Positions 1-6,092 of a stretch of 12,019 nucleotides of DNA are shown here, one piece after another. Where the stretch lies: positions 1-12,019 of the forward strand of contig JAUYDU010000132.1 in assembly GCA_030691665.1 (NCBI GenBank), given 5' to 3'. Positions within the stretch are counted from its first letter, which is position 1. Each line of letters begins with the position of its first letter. This DNA is from Chloroflexota bacterium (GTDB lineage: Bacteria; Chloroflexota; Dehalococcoidia; SM23-28-2). Under the pieces are notes generated by a model, which saw only the letters and a program-made list of their open reading frames with translations, had not been told where the DNA came from and searched no databases. Made by a program: the position numbers and the translations under genes.

Positions 1-1
1 C

Positions 2-295
2 GTCGCCCTCAAGGCGGTGGGCATAGTGCTGGTGGTGGCCATGCTGGTGACACCTGCTGCCACCGCCCAGCTCCTGGTGCGGCGGCTTCATCTGATGATG
101 GCGGTGGGCGCTGGGGTGGGCGCCCTCTACTCCCTGGTGTGCCTCTACGTCTCCTATCATGCCGATGTCGCTACCAGCGCGGCCGTCGTGCTGACGGCTA
201 ATGTGCTGTTTCTTCTGGCGTTCCTGTTCTCCCCTCGCCGGGGCCTGTTCTGGGTGCGGCGGCCAGCGGCTCTTGCGGGGGCCGGCGAGGGCTAG
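2..295 (+). CDS. Metal ABC transporter permease, ABC-3 family (ZnuB/MntB-like), C-terminal fragment
   Basis: The visible 97 residues are the C-terminal end of an integral membrane permease; the gene begins before the window. The reading frame is open from base 2. It opens with VALKAVGIVLVVAMLVTPAA, the conserved segment of ABC-3 permeases that import zinc, manganese or iron with a periplasmic binding protein and an ATPase. Three hydrophobic segments follow, at about residues 5-20, 33-53 and 58-77, and then the FLFSPRRGL motif that typically closes this family. The stop is TAG at 293-295. The family assignment is firm. The metal cannot be told from this fragment, and the partner ATPase and binding protein would lie upstream, outside the window. 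No obvious terminator follows directly. Confidence 0.88.
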   Translation, partial: VALKAVGIVLVVAMLVTPAATAQLLVRRLHLMMAVGAGVGALYSLVCLYVSYHADVATSAAVVLTANVLFLLAFLFSPRRGLFWVRRPAALAGAGEG

Positions 296-377
296 CTCAA
301 TGGCTCGCAGGTAGGGGCCAGGAACCTGATTGGCTCAGATTTGGTGGGTTGGTATTGGGGAAAGTCTAGACAAGATC

Positions 378-469
378 CTGCGGGTTGAAACCCGCAGCTT
401 CATAAATCTGGTACCCCAAGCTGCGGGATTCTCGCCCCGGCGAGTCCGCCTTGGGAGGATATCCCGCAG
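378..469. repeat. Cluster of alternating, mutually exclusive hairpins
   Basis: Four related segments alternate between CTGCGGG and CCCGCAG. CTGCGGGT (378-385) pairs perfectly with ACCCGCAG (390-397) around a TGAA loop. CCCGCAGCTT (391-400) also pairs perfectly with AAGCTGCGGG (418-427). CTGCGGGAT (421-429) pairs perfectly with ATCCCGCAG (461-469), enclosing the inner hairpin CTCGCC/GGCGAG (431-444). Segment 2 cannot pair with 1 and 3 at once, nor 3 with 2 and 4. The layout could be a decayed REP-type repeat cluster or a switchable RNA leader. It lies upstream of the best promoter candidate (577-605), so it would be in the GltD-like transcript only if another start lies further upstream. Confidence 0.6.
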
Positions 470-576
470 TGTCCAACAAAACATCCACCAACTTTGCACC
501 AGTGACCCAGGAACCCCCGGCAGCGGCGCGCCCGGGACGGCGACGTTAAATTCGCGTGAACTGTGATGGCACGCTA

Positions 577-605
577 TTCACATAAGCCAGGTAGCGTCGT
601 AAAAT
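577..605 (+). promoter_or_regulatory. Sigma-70-like promoter for the GltD-like gene
   Basis: TTCACA at 577-582 matches five of six bases of the -35 consensus. A 17-base spacer separates it from TAAAAT at 600-605, which matches five of six bases of the -10 consensus. A transcript would start near 612, giving a leader of about 30 nt before the ATG at 642, with AGGAG at 631-635 as ribosome binding site. Confidence 0.6.
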
Positions 606-641
606 AGGTGAGGGGTAGCGGTTGGACACTAGGAGAATACC

Positions 642-2087
642 ATGATGGAGCAGGCTCCGCTGTCCACCCTCGATCGCAAACAGCGACTACAAATACCCCC
701 TCAGACTATCCCCAAGCAAGACCCCCAAGAGCGCATCACCAACTGGGACGAAGTCTGCCTCGAACTAGACCTCGACACAGCCCGCCTGGAGGCCACGCGC
801 TGCATTCAGTGCCCCGCCGCTCCCTGCACCAAGGCCTGTCCCATCCACAACGACATCCCGGCAGCCCTGGCCCGATTGGAGATGGGCGACGTTATGGGGG
901 CAGCCGTCAAGTTCCGCGAGACCAGCCACATGCCCGAGATGTGCGGTCGCCTCTGCCCCCAGGAGGTCCTGTGCGAAGGCGCCTGCGTGGTGGGCAAGAA
1001 GGCGCTGCCGGTGGCCATCGGCCGGCTGGAGGCCTTCGTCGCCGACCAGCAGCGCAAGCACCAGGGGTGGCCTCTGCCTCAGGCAGCACCCCCCACACGC
1101 AGAAAGGTAGCCGTGGTTGGCTCCGGGCCGGCCGGCCTGGTGGTGGCGGAGGAGATGGCCAAGAGGGGCCACGCGGTGACCGTGTACGAGGCCTGGCCCC
1201 TGCCGGGCGGCATTCTCCGCTACGGCATCCCCAGGTTCAAGATGGACAAGGCGATGCTCGACGAGAAGATCGAGATGCTGCGTAAGCTGGGGGTGCAGTT
1301 CGTCACCAACACCCTCATCGGCTGGGACATTACGGTGGACGATCTGTTCGAGGCCGGCTCCGACGCCGTCTTCCTGGGCTACGGCGTCTCTCAAGGGATG
1401 AAGATGGGCATCCCCGGCGAGGACTTGAAGGGCGTCTTCACCGCCACCGAGTTCCTGGTGCGGGGCAACCTGCCGCCTGAGCACCTACCTCTCCAGTGGC
1501 GAGCGCCCATCCACCCTGGCCGCAGGGCAGTGGTGGTCGGCGGCGGCGACACCTCCATGGACTGCGTACGAACGGCCCTGCGCCTGGGCGCCCGCAAGGT
1601 GGTCTGTGTCTACCGCCGCACCGAGGCCGAGATGCTGGGACGGGTGGAGGAGAGGCGTCACTCCCGCGAGGAGGGGATCGAGTTCATGTTTCTGACGACG
1701 CCCATCCGCCTCCTGGGCGACGAGTCGGGGCACGTGAAGGCGGTGCGCTGCGTCCGCATGGAGCTGGGTCAGCCCGACGAGAGCGGCCGTCCCCGGCCCG
1801 TCCCCGTCCTCGGCTCTGAGTTCGAGATCGCGGCAGATACGGTGGTTATCGCCATCGGCTACCGCCCCGACCGCCTCGTCATCCACACAACCCCTGGCCT
1901 GGAGGCCGAGAAGAGCGGCATCCTGGTAGTCGACCCCGAAACCGGCAGGACAACCCGCCCCGGCATATTCGCCGGCGGCGACATCGCGCACGGGGCCGAG
2001 TGGGTGGTCACCGCCCTGGCCGACGGCAAGCGGGCCGCCGCCGCCATCGACGAGTACCTACGCCGCAAAGAGCTGGGCGAAACGTAG
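642..2087 (+). CDS. GltD-like NAD(P)-dependent oxidoreductase (glutamate synthase small-subunit family)
   Basis: This 481-residue cytoplasmic flavoprotein belongs to the glutamate synthase small-subunit family, which also includes the PreT dihydropyrimidine dehydrogenase subunit and NfnB/SudA-like enzymes. Two cysteine clusters that bind [4Fe-4S] centres come first: C54-x2-C57-x4-C62-x3-C66 and C101-x3-C105-x5-C111-x3-C115. The FAD-binding loop VGSGPAGL is at 159-166. The NAD(P)H-binding loop VVGGGDTSMD is at 298-307. The closing FAD motif GIFAGGDIAHG is at 441-451. Length fits the family. The ATG at 642 follows AGGAG by six bases; the next codon is also ATG and cannot be excluded. No large GltB subunit lies beside it, so it may feed electrons to another partner; the true substrate is unknown. 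It is transcribed alone or with the small protease downstream. Confidence 0.88.
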   Translation: MMEQAPLSTLDRKQRLQIPPQTIPKQDPQERITNWDEVCLELDLDTARLEATRCIQCPAAPCTKACPIHNDIPAALARLEMGDVMGAAVKFRETSHMPEMCGRLCPQEVLCEGACVVGKKALPVAIGRLEAFVADQQRKHQGWPLPQAAPPTRRKVAVVGSGPAGLVVAEEMAKRGHAVTVYEAWPLPGGILRYGIPRFKMDKAMLDEKIEMLRKLGVQFVTNTLIGWDITVDDLFEAGSDAVFLGYGVSQGMKMGIPGEDLKGVFTATEFLVRGNLPPEHLPLQWRAPIHPGRRAVVVGGGDTSMDCVRTALRLGARKVVCVYRRTEAEMLGRVEERRHSREEGIEFMFLTTPIRLLGDESGHVKAVRCVRMELGQPDESGRPRPVPVLGSEFEIAADTVVIAIGYRPDRLVIHTTPGLEAEKSGILVVDPETGRTTRPGIFAGGDIAHGAEWVVTALADGKRAAAAIDEYLRRKELGET

Positions 2088-2109
2088 AAGGCCAGTGGCC
2101 ATTTCCTGA

Positions 2110-2115
2110 TATACT
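2110..2115 (+). promoter_or_regulatory. -10 element giving a possibly leaderless P1 transcript
   Basis: TATACT at 2110-2115 ends nine bases before the ATG at 2125. No Shine-Dalgarno sequence lies between them and no clear -35 box is seen. The spacing would place the transcription start at or within a few bases of the start codon, as in leaderless mRNAs. Confidence 0.4.
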
Positions 2116-2124
2116 GTATTCGTC

Positions 2125-2481
2125 ATGGGGACTTTTCGCGTCCGCATCGAGATTGGTGATCCGCAGGGAGAGCGGTTCGAGGCCGTCGAGGCCCTGGTGG
2201 ACACCGGAGCCAGCCATACTGCCTTGCCCGCTTCTGTTCTTCGAGAGTTGGGGATTGAGCCGTACGAAAGGGGAGCCTTTCGCCTGGCCGACGGGCGTCT
2301 GGTAGAACTAGATATCGGCCAGACCTGGGTCCAAGTGAACGGCAAGCGAGCCATCACTCAAGTCGTGTTCGCGGATGAGGCGACTGAGCCGCTTCTAGGA
2401 GCGGTGACGCTTGAGCAACTAGGCTTAGGCATCGATCCCGTGACGAAGCAGCTTATCCCGGTGCCCCGGCTCCTGATGTAG
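2125..2481 (+). CDS. Retropepsin-like clan AA aspartic protease (P1)
   Basis: This 118-residue protein has the single-lobe retropepsin architecture and would act as a homodimer, each subunit supplying one catalytic aspartate. The motif ALVDTGAS puts the catalytic residue at D26. A second conserved hydrophobic-Gly element, EPLLGAVTLE, lies near residues 88-97. There is no signal peptide or membrane segment, so the enzyme is probably cytoplasmic; its substrate is unknown. By hand it aligns without gaps to P2 at 5500-5898, with about 69 of 118 positions identical. It lies 37 bp after the GltD-like stop and ends 44 bp from the convergent 3' end of the TldE gene. No reverse transcriptase or integrase is near, so it is not part of a retroelement. 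Stand-alone proteins of this kind are known in bacteria and archaea. Confidence 0.82.
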   Translation: MGTFRVRIEIGDPQGERFEAVEALVDTGASHTALPASVLRELGIEPYERGAFRLADGRLVELDIGQTWVQVNGKRAITQVVFADEATEPLLGAVTLEQLGLGIDPVTKQLIPVPRLLM

Positions 2482-2493
2482 GAGCCAGCGAGT

Positions 2494-2518
2494 AGCACGC
2501 ACCGACTTAGGGCGTGCT
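2494..2518. terminator. Possible bidirectional terminator between convergent genes
   Basis: AGCACGC (2494-2500) pairs with GCGTGCT (2512-2518) around an 11-base loop, in the 44-bp gap between the convergent 3' ends of P1 and the TldE gene. A second hairpin, GGCTCC/GGAGCC (2468-2486), overlaps the P1 stop codon. Neither is followed by a U-run, so intrinsic termination is uncertain. Confidence 0.3.
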
Positions 2519-2525
2519 CTTGCCC

Positions 2526-4076
2526 CTAGATCGTCTCCATGAAGCCGGCGATCTCCTGCACCCGCACCTTCTCCACCGCTATCTCCGGCGCGTAGACGAT
2601 CTCGTCGGCGGCCCACACCAGGGTCGGCCGCCGCTCGCGGCCAACGCCGATGATCCCCCCCAGGACATTGTGGATGTTGTCGTTGAGGCGGATGGCGTTG
2701 GCCTTGATCGGCTCGGCCAGGCGGCCGTCGCGGATGACGTAGGAGTCGCCCACCACCGTGCAGGTGAAGTCGCCCGCCCGCAGGCCGTTCACGGGATAGG
2801 TGTACCAGATGCGGCCCAGGTAGAGGCCGTCGCCCACCTGCCGCAGCAGCTCCTCCTGGCTGCGGTCGTCCCCCTCGATGATCACATTGGTGGCGAAGAT
2901 GCCCGGCGGGGAGTCGAAGTTGCGGCCGCCGCCCCGCGAGAAGCGGAAGCCGTTACGGGGCACCAGGGCCGAGCGACATTGGCTGGGTTCCACCCCCAGC
3001 TTCTCCCGCGCCCGGGGGTCGACCAGGATGCGCTGGCTCTCGTAGTGATTGGCCAGTAGGCTCGTCAGCACGCCGTTGCGGATAAGCTCTGTGCGGCCGG
3101 TGGGCAGGCCTTCGCAGGTGATGCCCTTGCTCCCCACCAGCCCCGGCGCCGCGCCGTCGTCGTAGATGCTTAGCTTCTCGGAGGCGACCGCCTTACCCAG
3201 CTTGCCCAGGAAGGGACTGGCGGCGGCGTAGAAGATGCCCAGGCTCAGGCTGGGCATCACCAGATTCACCAGGATGTCCATCACCGCCTGCTTGCCGAAG
3301 ACCACCCGATACTCGCCGTCCTTGACCCGCACCCCACCGATAGCGCCGATAGCGTTGCGGGCGGCCTCTCGGCCGGGCTCGTCGCGGAAAGACTCCAGGC
3401 GGGTGGCCGCCGCGTAGCCGCTGCCCTTCGAGCCCTCCCGCTCGATCATGGCGGTGATGAAGGAGAGGATGAGGGTCGATTCGTCGGTCTGCACCCGCGG
3501 CATGGCGGAGGAGCCGACGGCGATCCGCTCCTGGAGGATAGTGACGTCGCCGCCCACGATCAGCCCCAGGTCGCGTAGACTCTGGCCGGCGGCCAGCTCG
3601 CTGAGGGTCTCCGAGGCCTGGAAGGTGCGCAGACCGCCGCCCACCACCTGCCAGCCGGCGCCTACCAGGTCCTCGTCGGGCAGGCGCATCAGGCGCGGGT
3701 CGTGATAGCGACGCAGGGCCCGCTTCTCGCCGGTCGGCCGGGCCAGCGACCTGAACTCGGGGTCCAGCACCGCCCCCTTGCGGGCCTTGGCCAGCGCCTC
3801 CTTCACCCCCTCCAGAGAGATATCGCTGCTCTCGCTACCGAAGCCGATCTTGTGCCCTTCCGGCGTCTGGAACACGGCCTGGACGCCGATGCCGTAGGAC
3901 TCGGTGGACTTCGGCTCCTCGACGCCGTTGCAGGGGATGTTCGAGGTGTAGTTGAGGCGGGCCAGGAGCTGGCCGTTGCTAGAGGCGAACGCCTCCGCCT
4001 CCTCGATGTCGTCGATGGCCCGCAGGTAGGCGAGGCCTTCGGCGACGGCCTGGCGGAGACGAGAGAGGGGGATCAT
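2526..4076 (-). CDS. TldE/PmbA-type subunit of the TldD/TldE metallopeptidase
   Basis: This is a 516-residue member of the TldD/PmbA family. In known systems TldD and TldE form a heterodimer that degrades or trims flexible peptides, including the precursors of some modified peptides; TldE is the partner without the zinc site. No HExxxH motif is seen, so I assign it to the TldE/PmbA side. Family-like features include the N-terminal strand-rich half, the VFGKQAVMDILVNLV segment in the middle, and the C-terminal WYTYPVNGLRAGDFTCTVVG region. The frame is open from a TTG at 4097, but the ATG at 4076 is preceded by AAGGAG at a six-base spacing and is the better start. The HEPN gene stops at 4094, only 17 bp upstream, so the two are probably co-transcribed. 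Its expected partner tldD lies 2.4 kb upstream. Length somewhat exceeds E. coli PmbA (about 450 residues). Confidence 0.82.
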   Translation of the reverse strand: MIPLSRLRQAVAEGLAYLRAIDDIEEAEAFASSNGQLLARLNYTSNIPCNGVEEPKSTESYGIGVQAVFQTPEGHKIGFGSESSDISLEGVKEALAKARKGAVLDPEFRSLARPTGEKRALRRYHDPRLMRLPDEDLVGAGWQVVGGGLRTFQASETLSELAAGQSLRDLGLIVGGDVTILQERIAVGSSAMPRVQTDESTLILSFITAMIEREGSKGSGYAAATRLESFRDEPGREAARNAIGAIGGVRVKDGEYRVVFGKQAVMDILVNLVMPSLSLGIFYAAASPFLGKLGKAVASEKLSIYDDGAAPGLVGSKGITCEGLPTGRTELIRNGVLTSLLANHYESQRILVDPRAREKLGVEPSQCRSALVPRNGFRFSRGGGRNFDSPPGIFATNVIIEGDDRSQEELLRQVGDGLYLGRIWYTYPVNGLRAGDFTCTVVGDSYVIRDGRLAEPIKANAIRLNDNIHNVLGGIIGVGRERRPTLVWAADEIVYAPEIAVEKVRVQEIAGFMETI

Positions 4077-4093
4077 CAGATGCTCCTTGTGTG

Positions 4094-5395
4094 TCAAGAA
4101 CCACGGAGAATGAGCTTGTCTAATTCCTGTATACCCAGCAGCCCGGGCGCCACTACGGCCCTCCTGAGTGCCCGTCTCAACACATCTTCCGTGAACTGCG
4201 CTACCTGCGGCGCATCTTCAGACTTTCTACCGTGGACGATAGCAGAGCGCACGTCATAAGACCTGCGAATTTGTCTGAAAATCTCTTCCCGGTCTTCGGG
4301 ATGTTGACCAACGAAGTAGGCAACCCTTAACGATGCTCTATAGCGCAATTCTTGAGGCGGCTCATCGGGCAAAAACAGAGCCTCCAGAGCAATCCAATAG
4401 TCGATCAATGTATCGTCCGGTCTCTCCCTTTCGCACCCTAGGTTGAACCTGTCCAGCGCCACCCTGACGTTTCCCGCCAAGGGATGCTTGTGCAAAGCTT
4501 CGACGATGCGGCGAACTGTAGGAACGTCGGCCGGAGCCAGATGATAGTCTGGACCCGAACCACCAGGCGCCCCGCGTCCGCCGCTCCCAGCCCGCGGACA
4601 GCCGAACACTGGGTGAGTGGGAGCATATTTGTGGACATTGAACCAGACGCGGCCAGCCTTCGTAAGGCGAAGGGCGGTGACCGCGTCGTTGAATGCCGTG
4701 AGCGTATCCGACAGGTCCACCGGGCCGCGCTTGGGCACCTCTTGCCCCGTCTCGAGGGCAAACCTGGTTTCCGGTTGGAAAAAGGGAAGGCCATCCTGAT
4801 CCAGTTCGGGGAAAGTCCAGAGCTCCTGCCACTCAGCCCCAGTCAGCTGTCTGATGCAGAGATTATCCCACAGGCACACAGCAGGCTCGGCCATGGTGAA
4901 AAAGACGAGCGGCGCCCAGACACGGACGTTAACAGCCCCCCTCTCGATGTAGTCCTCAAGTTCGTCGTAGAGCGACCGGAAGCGCTCCTCAGAAAATAGA
5001 GCGTCGGGTGCCAGCTCCAGGTAGCGGCTGACCAGTGGGTTGACGTAGGCGTCCAGTAGCCACTGCGCCTGGTTCACCTGGTCTCGTATCCTGTCGCCGG
5101 CCGCGTCGACTAGGAGCTCCTCCCCCAATGGATCGCCATCCAGGAAGACGAGCAAGGCAGCTAAAGAGGGTAGCTCACAGATATTATCCCGCAACTTAGC
5201 CGGGAGTCGGTCAAAGCGACGCTTCGGCACGAACTGCCGCGACACGACGAACGCTCTGACCGGCACCTCCTCTACCGAGACCTCCTGTTCCAGGGTCACG
5301 GGGATCTGGCCCCCCGCGTCGAGGTGGCCACGGACCACTTCAATGCAGGCCGCGACGCAGTCCCGAAGCAGGCCATAGAACTCTGGATACTTCAC
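4094..5395 (-). CDS. ApeA-like HEPN domain protein
   Basis: This 433-residue protein is poorly conserved at its N-terminus and ends in a HEPN-like domain at about residues 310-412. The segment TLIDYWIALEALFLPDE (329-345) followed by YDVRSAIVHGRK (380-391) matches the pattern of ApeA-like HEPN proteins. R383 and H388 form the R-x4-H motif that in active HEPN proteins is the RNase site; the next residue is glycine. HEPN RNases act in phage defence, toxin-antitoxin and abortive infection systems, and ApeA itself is an antiphage protein. A glycine-rich linker lies at 269-281. The start is GTG at 5395, with GGAAG seven bases upstream. Base composition is visibly less GC-biased than in the tldD or nadE genes, which suggests transfer. 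It sits directly downstream of tldD-end copy A and 17 bp upstream of the TldE gene. Activity and target are unknown. Confidence 0.7.
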   Translation of the reverse strand: MKYPEFYGLLRDCVAACIEVVRGHLDAGGQIPVTLEQEVSVEEVPVRAFVVSRQFVPKRRFDRLPAKLRDNICELPSLAALLVFLDGDPLGEELLVDAAGDRIRDQVNQAQWLLDAYVNPLVSRYLELAPDALFSEERFRSLYDELEDYIERGAVNVRVWAPLVFFTMAEPAVCLWDNLCIRQLTGAEWQELWTFPELDQDGLPFFQPETRFALETGQEVPKRGPVDLSDTLTAFNDAVTALRLTKAGRVWFNVHKYAPTHPVFGCPRAGSGGRGAPGGSGPDYHLAPADVPTVRRIVEALHKHPLAGNVRVALDRFNLGCERERPDDTLIDYWIALEALFLPDEPPQELRYRASLRVAYFVGQHPEDREEIFRQIRRSYDVRSAIVHGRKSEDAPQVAQFTEDVLRRALRRAVVAPGLLGIQELDKLILRGS

Positions 5396-5446
5396 GGATT
5401 GCTTCCAGCCCAGGTTATGGGCCTTCCTGCTTCCCCACTTCCCGGG

Positions 5447-5538
5447 CTAAGGGGCCCCGCTCAGCCTGGCCCGCCCCCGCAGGGTGGGGCCGCCGTTGCT
5501 CATCCGCTTGGTCTGCATCGGCAGCCCTTTCCCCAGGC
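5447..5538 (-). pseudogene. tldD 3'-end duplicate, copy A
   Basis: Read on the minus strand, this is a detached copy of roughly the last 27 codons of tldD. It encodes GKGLPMQTK, RMSNGGPTLRGRAR, LSGAP and a TAG stop at 5447-5449. DNA similarity to the real gene end is clear over about 5458-5533 (against 6456-6531) with scattered substitutions. Upstream of that the copy is one base short, which breaks the tldD frame. It has no start and is not a gene. It overlaps the C-terminal codons of P2 in another frame. Confidence 0.8.
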
Positions 5539-5898
5539 GGACATCAGGAGGCCAGGCGTCCGCACCAGCCTCTGGTTGGCGGGGTCAACTCCTAATCTGA
5601 GGCCTTCCAGGGTGTAAGCGCCCAGCAAGGTGTCGGCCCCCTCATCGCCAAATACCACCAGGGTGATGACCGACCTCCCGTCGATGCGAACCCAGGTCTG
5701 TCCCACGTCTCGCTCTATCTGGCGGCCGTCGGCCAGAAAGAAGACGACACGGTCGTGCGGTGTCACACCTAGTTGCTGAAGCATGGGTGCTGGCGCGACG
5801 GTGTAGCTGGCCCCCGTATCTACCAGGGCCTCCACTCTCTCAAAGCGCGTCCCCTGGGGGTCGCCAACCTCAATGGCATAGTGAAAAGTCCCCACCAT
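5500..5898 (-). CDS. Retropepsin-like clan AA aspartic protease (P2) with a chimeric C-terminus
   Basis: This is a paralogue of P1 with the motif ALVDTGAS and the second-half element DTLLGAYTLEGL; the protein is soluble and single-lobed, and expected to act as a homodimer. It aligns to P1 without gaps over 118 residues, about 58% identical by hand. P1 stops right after PRLLM, whereas P2 reads PGLLM and then continues with SAWGKGCRCRPSG before its stop. Those 13 residues are tldD-end copy A read out of frame, so the original stop has been lost. The ATG at 5898 lies four bases after AGGAGG. A GTG at 5895 has better spacing (seven bases) and coincides with the P1 start, so it is an equal candidate. 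TATAAT at 5922-5917 could drive the gene independently of tldD. Substrate unknown. Confidence 0.8.
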   Translation of the reverse strand: MVGTFHYAIEVGDPQGTRFERVEALVDTGASYTVAPAPMLQQLGVTPHDRVVFFLADGRQIERDVGQTWVRIDGRSVITLVVFGDEGADTLLGAYTLEGLRLGVDPANQRLVRTPGLLMSAWGKGCRCRPSG

Positions 5899-5916
5899 CA
5901 AGCCTCCTGCAGCGCC

Positions 5917-5922
5917 ATTATA
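5917..5922 (-). promoter_or_regulatory. Consensus -10 box upstream of P2
   Basis: The minus strand reads TATAAT here, a perfect -10 hexamer, 18 bases upstream of the ATG at 5898, with AGGAGG at 5908-5903 between them. No good -35 box is found at 16-18 bases upstream. The element begins just after the stop of tldD-end copy B, so P2 appears to carry its own promoter. Confidence 0.5.
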
Positions 5923-5927
5923 GACTA

Positions 5928-6058
5928 TCAGCCGCGAGCAAAGCAGGCGATGACAGTCACGCCCCCCTCAACCTTGGCCCGCCCCCGCAGCGTCGGGCCG
6001 CCGTTGCTCATCCGCCCAGCCGGGCGGCCGCCTGGCCACTTGGTCCTCATCTGCACTC
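5928..6058 (-). pseudogene. tldD 3'-end duplicate, copy B
   Basis: Bases 5973-6015 are identical over 43 bp to 6463-6505 within the real tldD end. Upstream on the minus strand, a 24-bp GC-rich insert (about 6016-6039) adds WPGGRPAG in frame, and then similarity resumes (14 of 17 bases, encoding the residues before RMSNGG). The tail differs from copies A and C: it reads RGRAKVEGG, VTVIACFARG and stops at 5928. It has no start of its own beyond a short chance frame. Because its tail is longer, it may be the original tldD terminus, displaced by the GIY-YIG cassette. Confidence 0.75.
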
Positions 6059-6066
6059 CAATCCCT

Positions 6067-6092
6067 GTCATTCCGAGCGGAGCGAGGAATCT
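6067..6092. repeat. Inverted repeat, GIY-YIG distal arm
   Basis: A 26-base arm starting GTCATTCCGAGCGGAGC and ending GAGGAATCT. It matches the reverse complement of 6399-6430 except for two missing base triplets. It contains the stop codon of the GIY-YIG gene and encodes its last residues, DSSLRSE. Sequences of this type are, from memory, widely dispersed in many bacterial genomes. Confidence 0.75.

Larger units (their letters stand above)
296..641. other. 346-bp intergenic region with hairpins and a promoter
   Basis: No convincing gene lies between the permease stop and the GltD-like start. A 78-codon open frame at 330-566 has no ribosome binding site and no recognisable protein, and it runs through hairpin sequence. 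The stretch contains the alternating hairpins at 378-469 and a promoter-like pair at 577-605, both listed separately. The rest shows nothing I can name. Confidence 0.6.

Noticed and set aside
378..469. CRISPR array
   Set aside because: The repeated words are short, alternate in orientation and lack regular spacers; they form hairpins instead.
330..566. A 78-codon frame in the first intergenic region
   Set aside because: No ribosome binding site, no protein-like pattern, and it runs through the hairpin cluster.
608..1285. A 225-codon plus-strand frame overlapping the GltD-like gene
   Set aside because: Out-of-frame shadow; the GltD-like frame carries the recognisable cysteine clusters and nucleotide-binding loops.
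2125..5898. Retroelement origin of the two retropepsin-like proteases
   Set aside because: No reverse transcriptase, RNase H or integrase sequence in the window; stand-alone clan AA proteases are normal in bacteria.
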